From positions 1 through 39,848 of the IMG/VR virus record IMGVR_UViG_3300021373_001696: 39,848 bases of DNA; one strand, 5' to 3'. The notes beneath the pieces were generated by a model. The model worked only from the letters and a program-made list of their open reading frames with translations. It was not told where the DNA came from and ran no database searches. The position numbers and the translations under genes are program-made. This DNA comes from a virus. Position 1 is the first letter of the stretch. The number at the start of each line of letters is the position of its first letter. This document shows positions 1 to 7,128 of this stretch, piece by piece.

Positions 1-2763
1 TCTTCTGAAACCATCTTTACTCACAATAAGGCTGGTACTAGCGGTCTCGGTGGTAGACTTATAGTAGACAACGACGAAGCTAAGCTTGACATAACTAGAA
101 GTGCTGGTCAAGGAGAGACGTCTGTCACCGTAAGCGCACAAACCCTGGCTGGCTCTGATGTAGGGACAATAACTGGAAATGTCGCCTTTTCAAACAGTAC
201 TCAAGAAGCGTTTACTGTAACTGGAGGAAACCCTGGGCTCGGATCTCCATGGTTCACGACAAAGGGGAGACTCGTCGCTGAAAACGGAATATATGTAGGC
301 GCTGGAGGTGGAACAGAGTTGTCCATTACGGACCTAGATAAGGTCCCTTCCTCTCTCGGATCTGCTGGTCAGGTTCTTGCTGTAAACTCTGGAGCAACAG
401 CCCTTGAGTTCGTCAATCAGACTGGAGGCGGTGGTGGAAGCTCTACTCTTCTTGGTCTCTCAGATACTCCTTCGGGTTTTGGTGCTACTGGTCAAGTCTT
501 GGTCGTTAATGCGGCTCGAAACGCTATGGAGTTTGCCACCCCATTGGAGATTGGAACCACATCTACTACGGCCTTAGCTGGGGACACAATCACTATCACG
601 ACTTCCCAAGCTCTACAGATCGCTTCAAATGCATCCAAGGTTTCTTTCCCAGGATTTGGAACTACAGCTGGTACTGCCCTTGAAGGTAACACAAGCCTGT
701 TCTCTGGTGCTTACGCTGACCTGACAGGCGCCCCTACTATTCCTACAAATAATAATCAACTTACTAATGGTGCGGGATACATTACTGGATACACTGTTGT
801 TGAGTCGGATGTTACTCAGCATCAAGCAGCACTAAGTATTACTGAATCGCAGATCAGCGACCTTGGGACATACCTAACATCTGTTGCGTTTAGCGACCTG
901 ACATCAACCCCAACCACGTTAGCTGGATATGGGATTACGGACAGCTTGCAGATTGGCACAACAAGCACAACTGCACTTGCTGGAGACACAACGACGATTA
1001 CTACTTCGCAAGCGTCAGAAATTACTGCTAATACCGCGAAGACTAGCTTCCCAGGATTTGGCACAACTGCAGGAACTGCGCTTGAGGGTAACACAACATT
1101 ATTTGATGGAACGTATAGCAGCCTGACAGGTGCGCCTACGATACCTACCAATAATAATCAGCTTACTAACGGAGCTGGATATATAGGTAGTGTGGTGGAT
1201 GACACCACTCCTCAGCTAGGAGGAAGTTTAGATGTTAACTCTAACGAGATACAAAGCAATAGCGACTTAGTTATTAGAGTAGACGCCGACAACAACACAG
1301 CTAACTCCAGTTTTATTGTAAAGAATGGAGCAGGGCTAAATATGCTGGCCCTCGATGAAGAGGGTATGACCTCTATAACCACTGGAGCGGACAACCCGTT
1401 AAAGCTCGGAAACTTAGACGGGGGAACCAGCACATTTAATTGTGTCTCTTTAAATGGTAGCACTGCCTATCCTGGATTAATTGGGTTTGCAGCTGGCTCA
1501 AACTCTAACGATAATTTCTTCATGATGGGAGAAATTATTGACTTGAGACCTGATACCGCTAACCCGATTACAGGTGCTATCCGTTTACAAGCAGACCCAA
1601 ACAATTCAGGTGAATCTGTTTGTACTATTAACCATAGGTCTGGATCTGAACCTACAACCCATTCACTAGCAGTTAAAGGAACAGCTCTTATATCTGACGA
1701 TGTAGACTTGTCAGCAGATTTAGATGTTACAGGCACATTGACTGCGTCAGGATTGACATATCCTACAACTGACGGGACAAACGGACAAGTTCTTAGTACT
1801 AACGGACTAGGAGCGTTAAGCTTTGTAGATGCTGGTACTGGAGGAGGAGGTGGAAGTACTCCGATGGAGATTAACTATGTCCGTCTTAGGATGGGTAGCA
1901 CTGTAATTCTGGGTGGTGCTAATCAACAAGACTTTAATAGCACAAGTTATGTAGTAGCAAAGTTTGACGTAGAAGAAGACAATGAGGGCACACAGCTAAC
2001 TAGTGACACGGTAACAGACAACAAGGTCACTGTAGCCAGTGACGGATTGTATAGGTTATCTACTGCTATAACATTTAATGCTACCGTTGCGCGTGTTACC
2101 CCTTCTGTTTCTTTTAATGTAAACCAAACTAGAATTATTGGTGAAGCGTATGGATACATTCGTGCATCTTCTGGGCAGAACGAAAACGCTTGTAACCTTA
2201 CTAGGGTTATAGCCCTTAGCGCTGGTGATGAGATACAAGTATGTGCTCACGATACATCTACTGCAAGCGGAGCCTGTCTTGCTGTTGAGGCAATCTTTGA
2301 AGTAGAAAAACTTGGAGGAAGTGTACAGCAACAAACTTTAGAGGGCACCTATTTAGAAGTAGTAACTCGTAACTCAGCCTATACTGCGGGGGATTATGAA
2401 GGGAAGGTCGTTAAGTTCGGTACAGGCACTCTTACTGCAGGAAAGATTTATGTTCTCAGGGATAGCGGTGGGTCACCACTATGGGATGAGGCTGACGCTG
2501 ACGCCGAGATACAGACAAAGGGACTTATGGGTCTTGCCCTGGGAACAAGCCCTACTACAGATGGCCTGCTTGTAAGTGGTATTAGCACGTATTCCAATAG
2601 CTTTACTGTAGGCGCACCCCTCTATGTAAGCTTGACAGCGGGTACATTAACGGATGACTTATCTTCTCATACTACAGGAGACTTTGTTCGAGCCGCAGGG
2701 TATGCATTAAGTACGCAGCTTGTCTATTTAAACCCATCACCAGACTACATTGAGATTGCGTAA
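1..2763 (+). CDS. Tail fibre protein with C1q-like domain (5' end outside window)
   Basis: The frame is open from base 1, so the N-terminus lies before the window; 920 residues are visible. The first 550 residues are Gly/Ser/Thr/Asn-rich with phage tail-fibre repeats: GSAGQVLAVNSG-type units (around residues 112-170), two near-identical 80-residue blocks, and TTLAGYGITDS-like repeats (around 308). After a GGGG linker (around residue 617), residues about 624-770 resemble a C1q/TNF-like trimeric jelly roll, with the family pattern of a GLYRLS strand, a repeated Arg-bearing strand, and L-x-x-GDEIQV before a final F-E-V-E-K-L strand. The last 150 residues form a further beta-rich domain. It is inferred to be a trimeric receptor-binding fibre. 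A TTG at 319 is not the start, because the same frame encodes fibre-like sequence upstream of it. The next gene overlaps its stop by one base. Confidence 0.8.
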   Translation, partial: SSETIFTHNKAGTSGLGGRLIVDNDEAKLDITRSAGQGETSVTVSAQTLAGSDVGTITGNVAFSNSTQEAFTVTGGNPGLGSPWFTTKGRLVAENGIYVGAGGGTELSITDLDKVPSSLGSAGQVLAVNSGATALEFVNQTGGGGGSSTLLGLSDTPSGFGATGQVLVVNAARNAMEFATPLEIGTTSTTALAGDTITITTSQALQIASNASKVSFPGFGTTAGTALEGNTSLFSGAYADLTGAPTIPTNNNQLTNGAGYITGYTVVESDVTQHQAALSITESQISDLGTYLTSVAFSDLTSTPTTLAGYGITDSLQIGTTSTTALAGDTTTITTSQASEITANTAKTSFPGFGTTAGTALEGNTTLFDGTYSSLTGAPTIPTNNNQLTNGAGYIGSVVDDTTPQLGGSLDVNSNEIQSNSDLVIRVDADNNTANSSFIVKNGAGLNMLALDEEGMTSITTGADNPLKLGNLDGGTSTFNCVSLNGSTAYPGLIGFAAGSNSNDNFFMMGEIIDLRPDTANPITGAIRLQADPNNSGESVCTINHRSGSEPTTHSLAVKGTALISDDVDLSADLDVTGTLTASGLTYPTTDGTNGQVLSTNGLGALSFVDAGTGGGGGSTPMEINYVRLRMGSTVILGGANQQDFNSTSYVVAKFDVEEDNEGTQLTSDTVTDNKVTVASDGLYRLSTAITFNATVARVTPSVSFNVNQTRIIGEAYGYIRASSGQNENACNLTRVIALSAGDEIQVCAHDTSTASGACLAVEAIFEVEKLGGSVQQQTLEGTYLEVVTRNSAYTAGDYEGKVVKFGTGTLTAGKIYVLRDSGGSPLWDEADADAEIQTKGLMGLALGTSPTTDGLLVSGISTYSNSFTVGAPLYVSLTAGTLTDDLSSHTTGDFVRAAGYALSTQLVYLNPSPDYIEIA
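544..783 (+). repeat. 80-codon repeat, copy 1, in tail fibre
   Basis: In-frame 240-bp unit starting with codons for LEIGTTSTTALAGDT and ending NNNQLTNGAGYI. It matches the block at 946-1185 across its full length at protein level, with many silent base differences, so the copies are old rather than fresh duplications. Confidence 0.85.
946..1185 (+). repeat. 80-codon repeat, copy 2, in tail fibre
   Basis: Second copy of the 240-bp unit, starting LQIGTTSTTALAGDT and ending NNNQLTNGAGYI. The two copies have identical length and are separated by 54 codons carrying ITESQISDL and TTLAGYGITD fibre motifs. Confidence 0.85.
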
Positions 2764-4310
2764 TGCCAGATATAGCGGAGATATCGGGAGTAGCAGAAGC
2801 GAGTATTGCTAAGATTGATGGTGTGGCCAAAGCCAACATCGCTAGTGTAAGCGGCATCAGTATTCCTGCAGGGGTGGGGGGAAAAGTCACCTCTGGACTA
2901 GTTATGCATTTGGATGCTGGAGACTCTAGCAGCTATTCTGGTAGCGGGACAAGCTGGCTTGATCTGACATCAAGCAATATCGACTTCACCTTGATAAACA
3001 ATCCAACCTATTCGTCCACTGATGGTGGTGGATCTTTTGAATTTGACGGAGTGGATGATGAGATCAGCTCTACCTATTCTGCCTCTTCCCCAATACTGTT
3101 TAGCGCAAACGATTTGGATACAAACGGAGCTACAATTCAGCTTTGGGCAAAGAATGTTACGGGTCAAGTTATCTTTTTTGATACTAATAGCGCTAGTAAC
3201 AACCACTACTATGGTCTGTCGGTATCACCTCAGTCTCATTCAACTAATGGTCAGAGGGTTGTCGCTCACATTTTTGAAGGGACTGCCAACAACGCCCCCT
3301 CATCGAGGAGGACAGCATTTTCTAGCTACGGCACACACAGTGCGGACACTTGGTATCTTTTCACTTTTACTTATAGCAGCAATGAAGCAAGTGATATTGG
3401 CTTTTACGTAAACACTACCTCAGTAGCTAATTCAGGTACAAGCGGAACTGGAGACGACAACTCTCCTGGATACGATAGTAGTCGATTTCCAGCGATGGGA
3501 AGGGTAAGGGGTGTAGCAAGACAAGGCTATGTATCTCAAGTTATGGTGTACGACAAGGTGCTATCCGCATCCGAGATCACACAGAATTTTGATGCATTCA
3601 AAAGTCGATACGGTTATGGAGATATTGTGGAAACGGATCTAGTGATCAACTTGGATGCAGGCAATTCCAACAGCTACTCTGGGTCTGGAACTACGTGGTC
3701 CAATCTAGTGTCAGGTACAAGCTTTGATTTTACTTTGACCAATGGCCCCGTTTACACTGCTGATCAAGGAGGGTATTTTCAGTTTGACGGGATAAACGAT
3801 TACGCCACAAAAACTAGTCTGTTTAATATGGCTGACTATCCGTCGTTTAGCATAGAGTCCTGGGTGTACGCAGACAACTCAAGTAGCGACCACTCCATCT
3901 GCGGTCAATGGCAAAACTCCCCTTCAGGTTTCGGCCCAGGCATTCTTTATTTGGACGTTGGTGACGGTGCTGTGGGTTGGGACTGGATTGTAAGGCTTTC
4001 AGATGGCACTAACAAAAGGATTGGCACGACAACAGCCAATGGCAGCGTCGGTGCGTGGAATCATGTGGTCGCTACATTCAACAGTACCCAAATGCAGTTG
4101 TATGTCAACAATAGTTTGATTGGGACTGTATCGACTGGGGATACGATCGACGACAACACTGATGAAGGACTTGCCATCGGTGCCGATAGGGATACTGGCG
4201 GTAGATATATGGATGGAAAAATTTCAATATTTAGGTTTTATGAAAAGGTTTTGAGTTCTACTGAGATTGCTCAGAACTACAACGCAATAAAAGGCAGATA
4301 CGGATTATGA
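2763..4310 (+). CDS. Tandem LamG-like (concanavalin A-like) virion adhesin
   Basis: 515 residues. Residues 1-32 are three 11-residue repeats of the form IAxIxGVAxAx, a possible attachment stalk. Two concanavalin A/LamG-type jelly rolls follow, at about 42-275 and 290-513. Each opens with LDAG-x-S-x-SYSGSG-x-x-W, then a G-FxFDGxxD strand, a sugar-binding-like core and a closing SxxEIxQNxxAxKxRYG signature. Such domains commonly bind carbohydrate. Lying directly after the fibre and coupled to it by a TAATG overlap, it is probably a second receptor-binding or fibre-tip protein. The next gene overlaps its end through ATGA. The domain type is clear; the ligand is unknown. Confidence 0.75.
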   Translation: MPDIAEISGVAEASIAKIDGVAKANIASVSGISIPAGVGGKVTSGLVMHLDAGDSSSYSGSGTSWLDLTSSNIDFTLINNPTYSSTDGGGSFEFDGVDDEISSTYSASSPILFSANDLDTNGATIQLWAKNVTGQVIFFDTNSASNNHYYGLSVSPQSHSTNGQRVVAHIFEGTANNAPSSRRTAFSSYGTHSADTWYLFTFTYSSNEASDIGFYVNTTSVANSGTSGTGDDNSPGYDSSRFPAMGRVRGVARQGYVSQVMVYDKVLSASEITQNFDAFKSRYGYGDIVETDLVINLDAGNSNSYSGSGTTWSNLVSGTSFDFTLTNGPVYTADQGGYFQFDGINDYATKTSLFNMADYPSFSIESWVYADNSSSDHSICGQWQNSPSGFGPGILYLDVGDGAVGWDWIVRLSDGTNKRIGTTTANGSVGAWNHVVATFNSTQMQLYVNNSLIGTVSTGDTIDDNTDEGLAIGADRDTGGRYMDGKISIFRFYEKVLSSTEIAQNYNAIKGRYGL

Positions 4311-4570
4311 TTAATATTCCCACCGACAGAAGATATGTCATCATCAACGCCAGTGATATTGACAGTATTGACTTTGCACAAGTCCTAGAGACATCAATAG
4401 ACACGGTTCGATATAGACTTGATGGTGTCGAGGCGGTATTGAAATATGAAGGAGCTATGCCTGCGACTATATCTGCTTTATCACCGACACCACAGGTGTA
4501 TACACGCGATGAAATTCGACCGATCATGGGGAGCATCGAGTGGGAGTTCGATGATACAGATGAGGTCTGA
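4307..4570 (+). CDS. Small acidic virion-module protein, unknown
   Basis: 87 residues, not recognised. It starts MINIPTDRRYVIINASD and ends with an acidic tail EFDDTDEV. The start overlaps the stop of the LamG gene as ATGA, which argues for translational coupling. The composition suggests a small mixed alpha/beta fold with no membrane segment. By position it could be a fibre accessory or chaperone; this is inference only. Confidence 0.65.
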   Translation: MINIPTDRRYVIINASDIDSIDFAQVLETSIDTVRYRLDGVEAVLKYEGAMPATISALSPTPQVYTRDEIRPIMGSIEWEFDDTDEV

Positions 4571-4612
4571 TTTGACCTAATCTTATGGCCTGACCGTGAT
4601 TTTATTTATGGC

Positions 4613-4620
4613 TATATTTG
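4613..4620 (+). promoter_or_regulatory. Bacteroidetes-type -7 box, nearly leaderless
   Basis: TATATTTG matches TAnnTTTG and ends 4 nt before the ATG at 4625. No TTTG -33 box is at the usual 19-21 nt. The 16-nt string CTATATTTGTAACATG is repeated exactly at 15985-16000. Confidence 0.65.
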
Positions 4621-4624
4621 TAAC

Positions 4625-4918
4625 ATGAAAGCCTGTAAGTCTTACAAAAAAGGAGGAAGGGTCCGACTTAAAATGGGGAAGCACAAAGACCCCAAAGGCG
4701 GGCTTACGCAGGCTGGAGTAAACAAATATAATAAAGAGACGGGAAGTAAGCTGAAAATGGCTGTAACAACCCCGCCCTCAAAGCTTAAAGCTGGAAGCAA
4801 ATCAGCAAAGAGGAGAAAGAGTTTTTGTGCTCGTATGAGTGGCGTTAAAGGGCCAATGAAAAAGCCCAATGGAAAGCCGACTCGTAAGGCACTTGCACTG
4901 AGAAAATGGAATTGCTAA
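4625..4918 (+). CDS. Small basic protein, DUF6321-like
   Basis: 97 residues, strongly basic. It carries the pattern KDPKGGLTQAGVNKYNKxTG, then K-x-GSKSAKRRKSFCARMSG, KKPNGKPTRKALALRKWNC, which matches my memory of the DUF6321 family found in many phages. The opening residues MKACKSYKKGG share the YKKGG tag seen in the gene at 5384. Function is unknown; the charge suggests contact with DNA or packaging in the virion. It is the first gene after the promoter at 4613. Confidence 0.7.
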   Translation: MKACKSYKKGGRVRLKMGKHKDPKGGLTQAGVNKYNKETGSKLKMAVTTPPSKLKAGSKSAKRRKSFCARMSGVKGPMKKPNGKPTRKALALRKWNC

Positions 4919-4920
4919 TA

Positions 4921-5127
4921 ATGGATACGCTTACACAGTTTGAACTACTCAGTATAGTTGGGGCATTAATAGGTATGTGGATTAAGTTTCAAGCTGACTT
5001 CACTCACCTTAAAGCAAGGGTTAATTCTCTTGAAAACGACAACGGGGAGCTAAAACAAAACATAAAGCAACTCTTGGAAGACATACAAGAGATAAAACTT
5101 CTTCTTGCTAAAAATAAAGTAACATGA
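4921..5127 (+). CDS. Small membrane-anchored coiled-coil protein
   Basis: 68 residues from ATG 4921, which follows the preceding stop directly (TAATAATG); an in-frame ATG at 4906 would add five residues. Residues about 8-24 (LLSIVGALIGMWI) can form one transmembrane helix. The rest is a charged heptad-patterned coiled coil. The layout resembles XhlA-like lysis accessory or holin-associated proteins, but no family signature is decisive. It overlaps the next gene by ATGA. Confidence 0.6.
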   Translation: MDTLTQFELLSIVGALIGMWIKFQADFTHLKARVNSLENDNGELKQNIKQLLEDIQEIKLLLAKNKVT

Positions 5128-5384
5128 ATCATATAGACGAGATATCATTTGGGCAGCTTGGGTGTGAGCTTTCTACAACCACAGAGGTTCCCGCGCCAAG
5201 CGGAAAGACCATTGTAGCAATAACAGTATTGGCAGCAAATCAAACGATAACCGCCGATTCTGAAGATACAGATTTGTGGCCCAACCTCGTTAATCTTCCT
5301 GTACCGCAGGGTGTCACCATATACGGGAGGTTTACTAATATCCTTACGGCTAGTGCCAATGGAGCCATATACTACTTTGGATAA
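5124..5384 (+). CDS. Small beta-rich structural protein, unknown
   Basis: 86 residues, not assigned to a family. It is Thr/Ala/Gly-rich with alternating hydrophobic strands and ends with a small Gly/aromatic tail IYYFG. The motif GVTIYGRFTNI is typical of small beta-sandwich proteins near phage fibre genes. It starts inside ATGA with the previous gene and ends in TAATG with the next, so it sits in a coupled run. It may decorate the tail or head; this is inferred from position only. Confidence 0.6.
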   Translation: MNHIDEISFGQLGCELSTTTEVPAPSGKTIVAITVLAANQTITADSEDTDLWPNLVNLPVPQGVTIYGRFTNILTASANGAIYYFG

Positions 5385-5569
5385 TGAAAGCCGTCAAGTA
5401 CAAAAAAGGCGGAAAACTAATAACTCTTAACAAAAAGGTAAACGTTGACGCTCCTAAGGGGTATCACTGGATGGAAGAGTCTGGTAGGTACTACCTTATG
5501 GAGGGGGACTACAAGCCTCACCCTGGGGCTGTAGAAAAAGCATCGTTTAAAACAGTGACTCATGGCTAA
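5384..5569 (+). CDS. Small basic YKKGG-tagged protein, unknown
   Basis: 61 residues. It begins MKAVKYKKGGKLITL and continues with PKGYHWMEESGRYYLMEGDYKPHPGA in two adjoining parts, an aromatic-rich beta-hairpin-like region. The start shares the K-YKKGG tag with the DUF6321-like protein at 4625. Function is not known. Its one-base overlap with the previous stop and 8-bp overlap with the next gene place it in the same transcription unit. Confidence 0.6.
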   Translation: MKAVKYKKGGKLITLNKKVNVDAPKGYHWMEESGRYYLMEGDYKPHPGAVEKASFKTVTHG

Positions 5570-5750
5570 GGCGGTTAAGAAGAGCAAAGTAAACGAAGCT
5601 GGAAATTATACCAAGCCTAGTATGCGCAAGAAGTTGTTTAACGCGATCAAGGCTGGTAGCAAAGGTGGTAATCCTGGTCAGTGGTCTGCCCGCAAAGCAC
5701 AGCTTCTAGCCCAGAGGTATAAGAAGGCTGGGGGTGGCTACACAAACTAA
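5562..5750 (+). CDS. Small basic protein, DUF5872-type half
   Basis: 62 residues. It shows the conserved run NYTKPSMRKKLFNAIKAG, then SKGGNPGQWSARKAQLLA and RYKKAGGGY. I know this pattern from a family of small phage and bacterial proteins (DUF5872-like), where it often lies in the same polypeptide as the motif of the next gene here. It is very basic, and function is unknown. It overlaps the preceding gene by 8 bp and the following gene by 1 bp. Confidence 0.65.
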   Translation: MAKAVKKSKVNEAGNYTKPSMRKKLFNAIKAGSKGGNPGQWSARKAQLLAQRYKKAGGGYTN

Positions 5751-5989
5751 TGTCTTTAGCTAAATCACAAAGAAGTCTGAAGAAGTGGACGGCGCAGAAG
5801 TGGCGCACTTCTAGCGGAAAAAAATCCGAAGGTAAGCGCAGATACTTACCTGACGCTGCGTGGAAATCCCTCTCATCAGCAGAGAAAGCAGCGACAAACA
5901 GGGCTAAAGCAAAGGGTAATAAAGAGGGGAAGCAGTTTGTTTCTCAACCCAAGAATATCAAAAAGAAGGTGGCTAAATACCGCAAGTGA
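5750..5989 (+). CDS. Small basic protein, partner half of DUF5872-type protein
   Basis: 79 residues. It shows SLKKWTAQKWRTSSGKKSEG, KRRYLPDAAWKSLSSAEKAA and GKQFVSQP, ending in a lysine-rich tail. This block commonly co-occurs with the NYTKP/GQWSARKAQ block, which here is the separate gene just upstream. It is strongly basic, so nucleic-acid binding is plausible but not shown. It is the last gene before the promoter at 5998. Confidence 0.65.
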   Translation: MSLAKSQRSLKKWTAQKWRTSSGKKSEGKRRYLPDAAWKSLSSAEKAATNRAKAKGNKEGKQFVSQPKNIKKKVAKYRK

Positions 5990-5997
5990 TTGATATT

Positions 5998-6005
5998 TAT
6001 ATTTG
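5998..6005 (+). promoter_or_regulatory. -7 box before scaffold/capsid genes
   Basis: TATATTTG matches TAnnTTTG and is followed by an A/T-rich 15-nt leader to the ATG at 6021. A TTG in the box itself (6003) is rejected as a start, because it would be inside the promoter. Confidence 0.6.
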
Positions 6006-6020
6006 TACCAAATTAAATTC

Positions 6021-7100
6021 ATGGAAGAGCAAGAAATTAACGCTACGGAAGAGCAACCATCAGTAGGTTTTTCTTTCGTAGATGAATCAGAAGTAGTGCA
6101 GGCTCAGCAAGAAACTCAACCTGAGGTTCAACCTGAGGTTCAACCTGAAGCCCCCGTTCAAGAGGATTCCTTTGAGCAGGATGCACAACAATACGAGTCT
6201 TCAACGGAAGATACTCAGACTGAATATACAGAACAGTATTCTCAAGAAGACGTTGAGAGCGCAGTGATCAACTACCTTAGCGAAAGGCTGGGTACTGACA
6301 TTGAGTCTCTGGACGATATCATGAGAGTACAGCAACAAGAGAGCGAGATTGACGAGCGGATTGCGGCTATTGCCGAATTCGTAGAGGACACTGGTAGGGC
6401 TCCCCAGGACTGGTTTATTTATCAGCAGCTCAATCCTTCCGAAATGGATGATATGACTGCTATTCAGGTGCAAATGGCATCTGATTACCCAAACCTTTCT
6501 CAAGATGAGGTGGCCACGCTGATGTCCAGCAAGTACAAACTCGATACTGATCTGCACACAGAGGATGAGGTAAAACTCTCGCAGTTGCAACTTAAAATCG
6601 ACGCTCAGAATGCGCGTCAGGCCATCGACACACTGAGAAGTCAGTATGCCGCGCCTGAAGTTCAGGAAAGCGTCGAGGAAGATTTCTCTTTCGACGACAG
6701 CTGGTATGATGCCATGACGCACGAAACGAGAGCTCTCGACGGGGTCGAATTTGACCTTGGTAACGGGAATAGCTTTACGTTTGGGCTTAATGAATCATAT
6801 CGGAATGAATTGGTAGAGAAGAATACTCGCCTTGACGAGTTCTTTGATCCTTACGTCCAACAGGATGGGGCATGGGACTACGACAAGCTGAATGTTCACA
6901 GAGCCGTGATCGACAACATGGAACAGATTGTTCAATCCGTATACAAGCAAGGTATGGCGGACGGTCAAAGGGGCATTGTGAATCAAGCAGCTAACGTTAG
7001 CGCTCAGACCCCGAATCAAGGTGGGCAAATTCCCCAAGAGGACAATCTTACGGCTCAACTAAAACGAGCTTTGGGAGGAGATTCCACTTGGTCTTTTTAA
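6021..7100 (+). CDS. Scaffold-like head assembly protein
   Basis: 359 residues from ATG 6021. It is very acidic and Gln/Glu-rich, with a disordered N-terminal 80 residues that include a tandem PEVQPEVQPEVQPEAP repeat (near bases 6118-6150), then a mainly helical body and a polar C-terminal tail. Phage scaffolding proteins are usually acidic, helical and encoded directly before the major capsid gene, which is exactly the arrangement here. No protease motif was seen, so it is not an obvious fused prohead protease. The assignment rests on composition and position, since scaffolds are poorly conserved in sequence. Confidence 0.6.
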   Translation: MEEQEINATEEQPSVGFSFVDESEVVQAQQETQPEVQPEVQPEAPVQEDSFEQDAQQYESSTEDTQTEYTEQYSQEDVESAVINYLSERLGTDIESLDDIMRVQQQESEIDERIAAIAEFVEDTGRAPQDWFIYQQLNPSEMDDMTAIQVQMASDYPNLSQDEVATLMSSKYKLDTDLHTEDEVKLSQLQLKIDAQNARQAIDTLRSQYAAPEVQESVEEDFSFDDSWYDAMTHETRALDGVEFDLGNGNSFTFGLNESYRNELVEKNTRLDEFFDPYVQQDGAWDYDKLNVHRAVIDNMEQIVQSVYKQGMADGQRGIVNQAANVSAQTPNQGGQIPQEDNLTAQLKRALGGDSTWSF

Positions 7101-7128
7101 ACAATAACAACAACAACAACACAATATC
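7101..7128 (+). promoter_or_regulatory. CAA-repeat leader of capsid gene
   Basis: The 28 nt between the scaffold stop and the capsid ATG contain only two T-rich steps and five AAC/CAA units. There is no Shine-Dalgarno sequence. An unstructured A/C-rich leader suits translation initiation in Bacteroidetes, where purine-rich anti-SD pairing is little used. Confidence 0.55.

Noticed and set aside
319-321. TTG as start of the tail fibre
   Set aside because: The same frame is open to base 1 and encodes fibre-like sequence, so the start is outside the window.
1-4310. Diversity-generating retroelement targeting the fibre or LamG genes
   Set aside because: No reverse transcriptase or template-repeat pair was seen in the window; the fibre repeats are ordinary in-frame structural repeats.
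6118-6150. Short direct repeats suggestive of a CRISPR array
   Set aside because: They are in-frame 12-bp units coding for PEVQ in the scaffold-like protein, without spacers.
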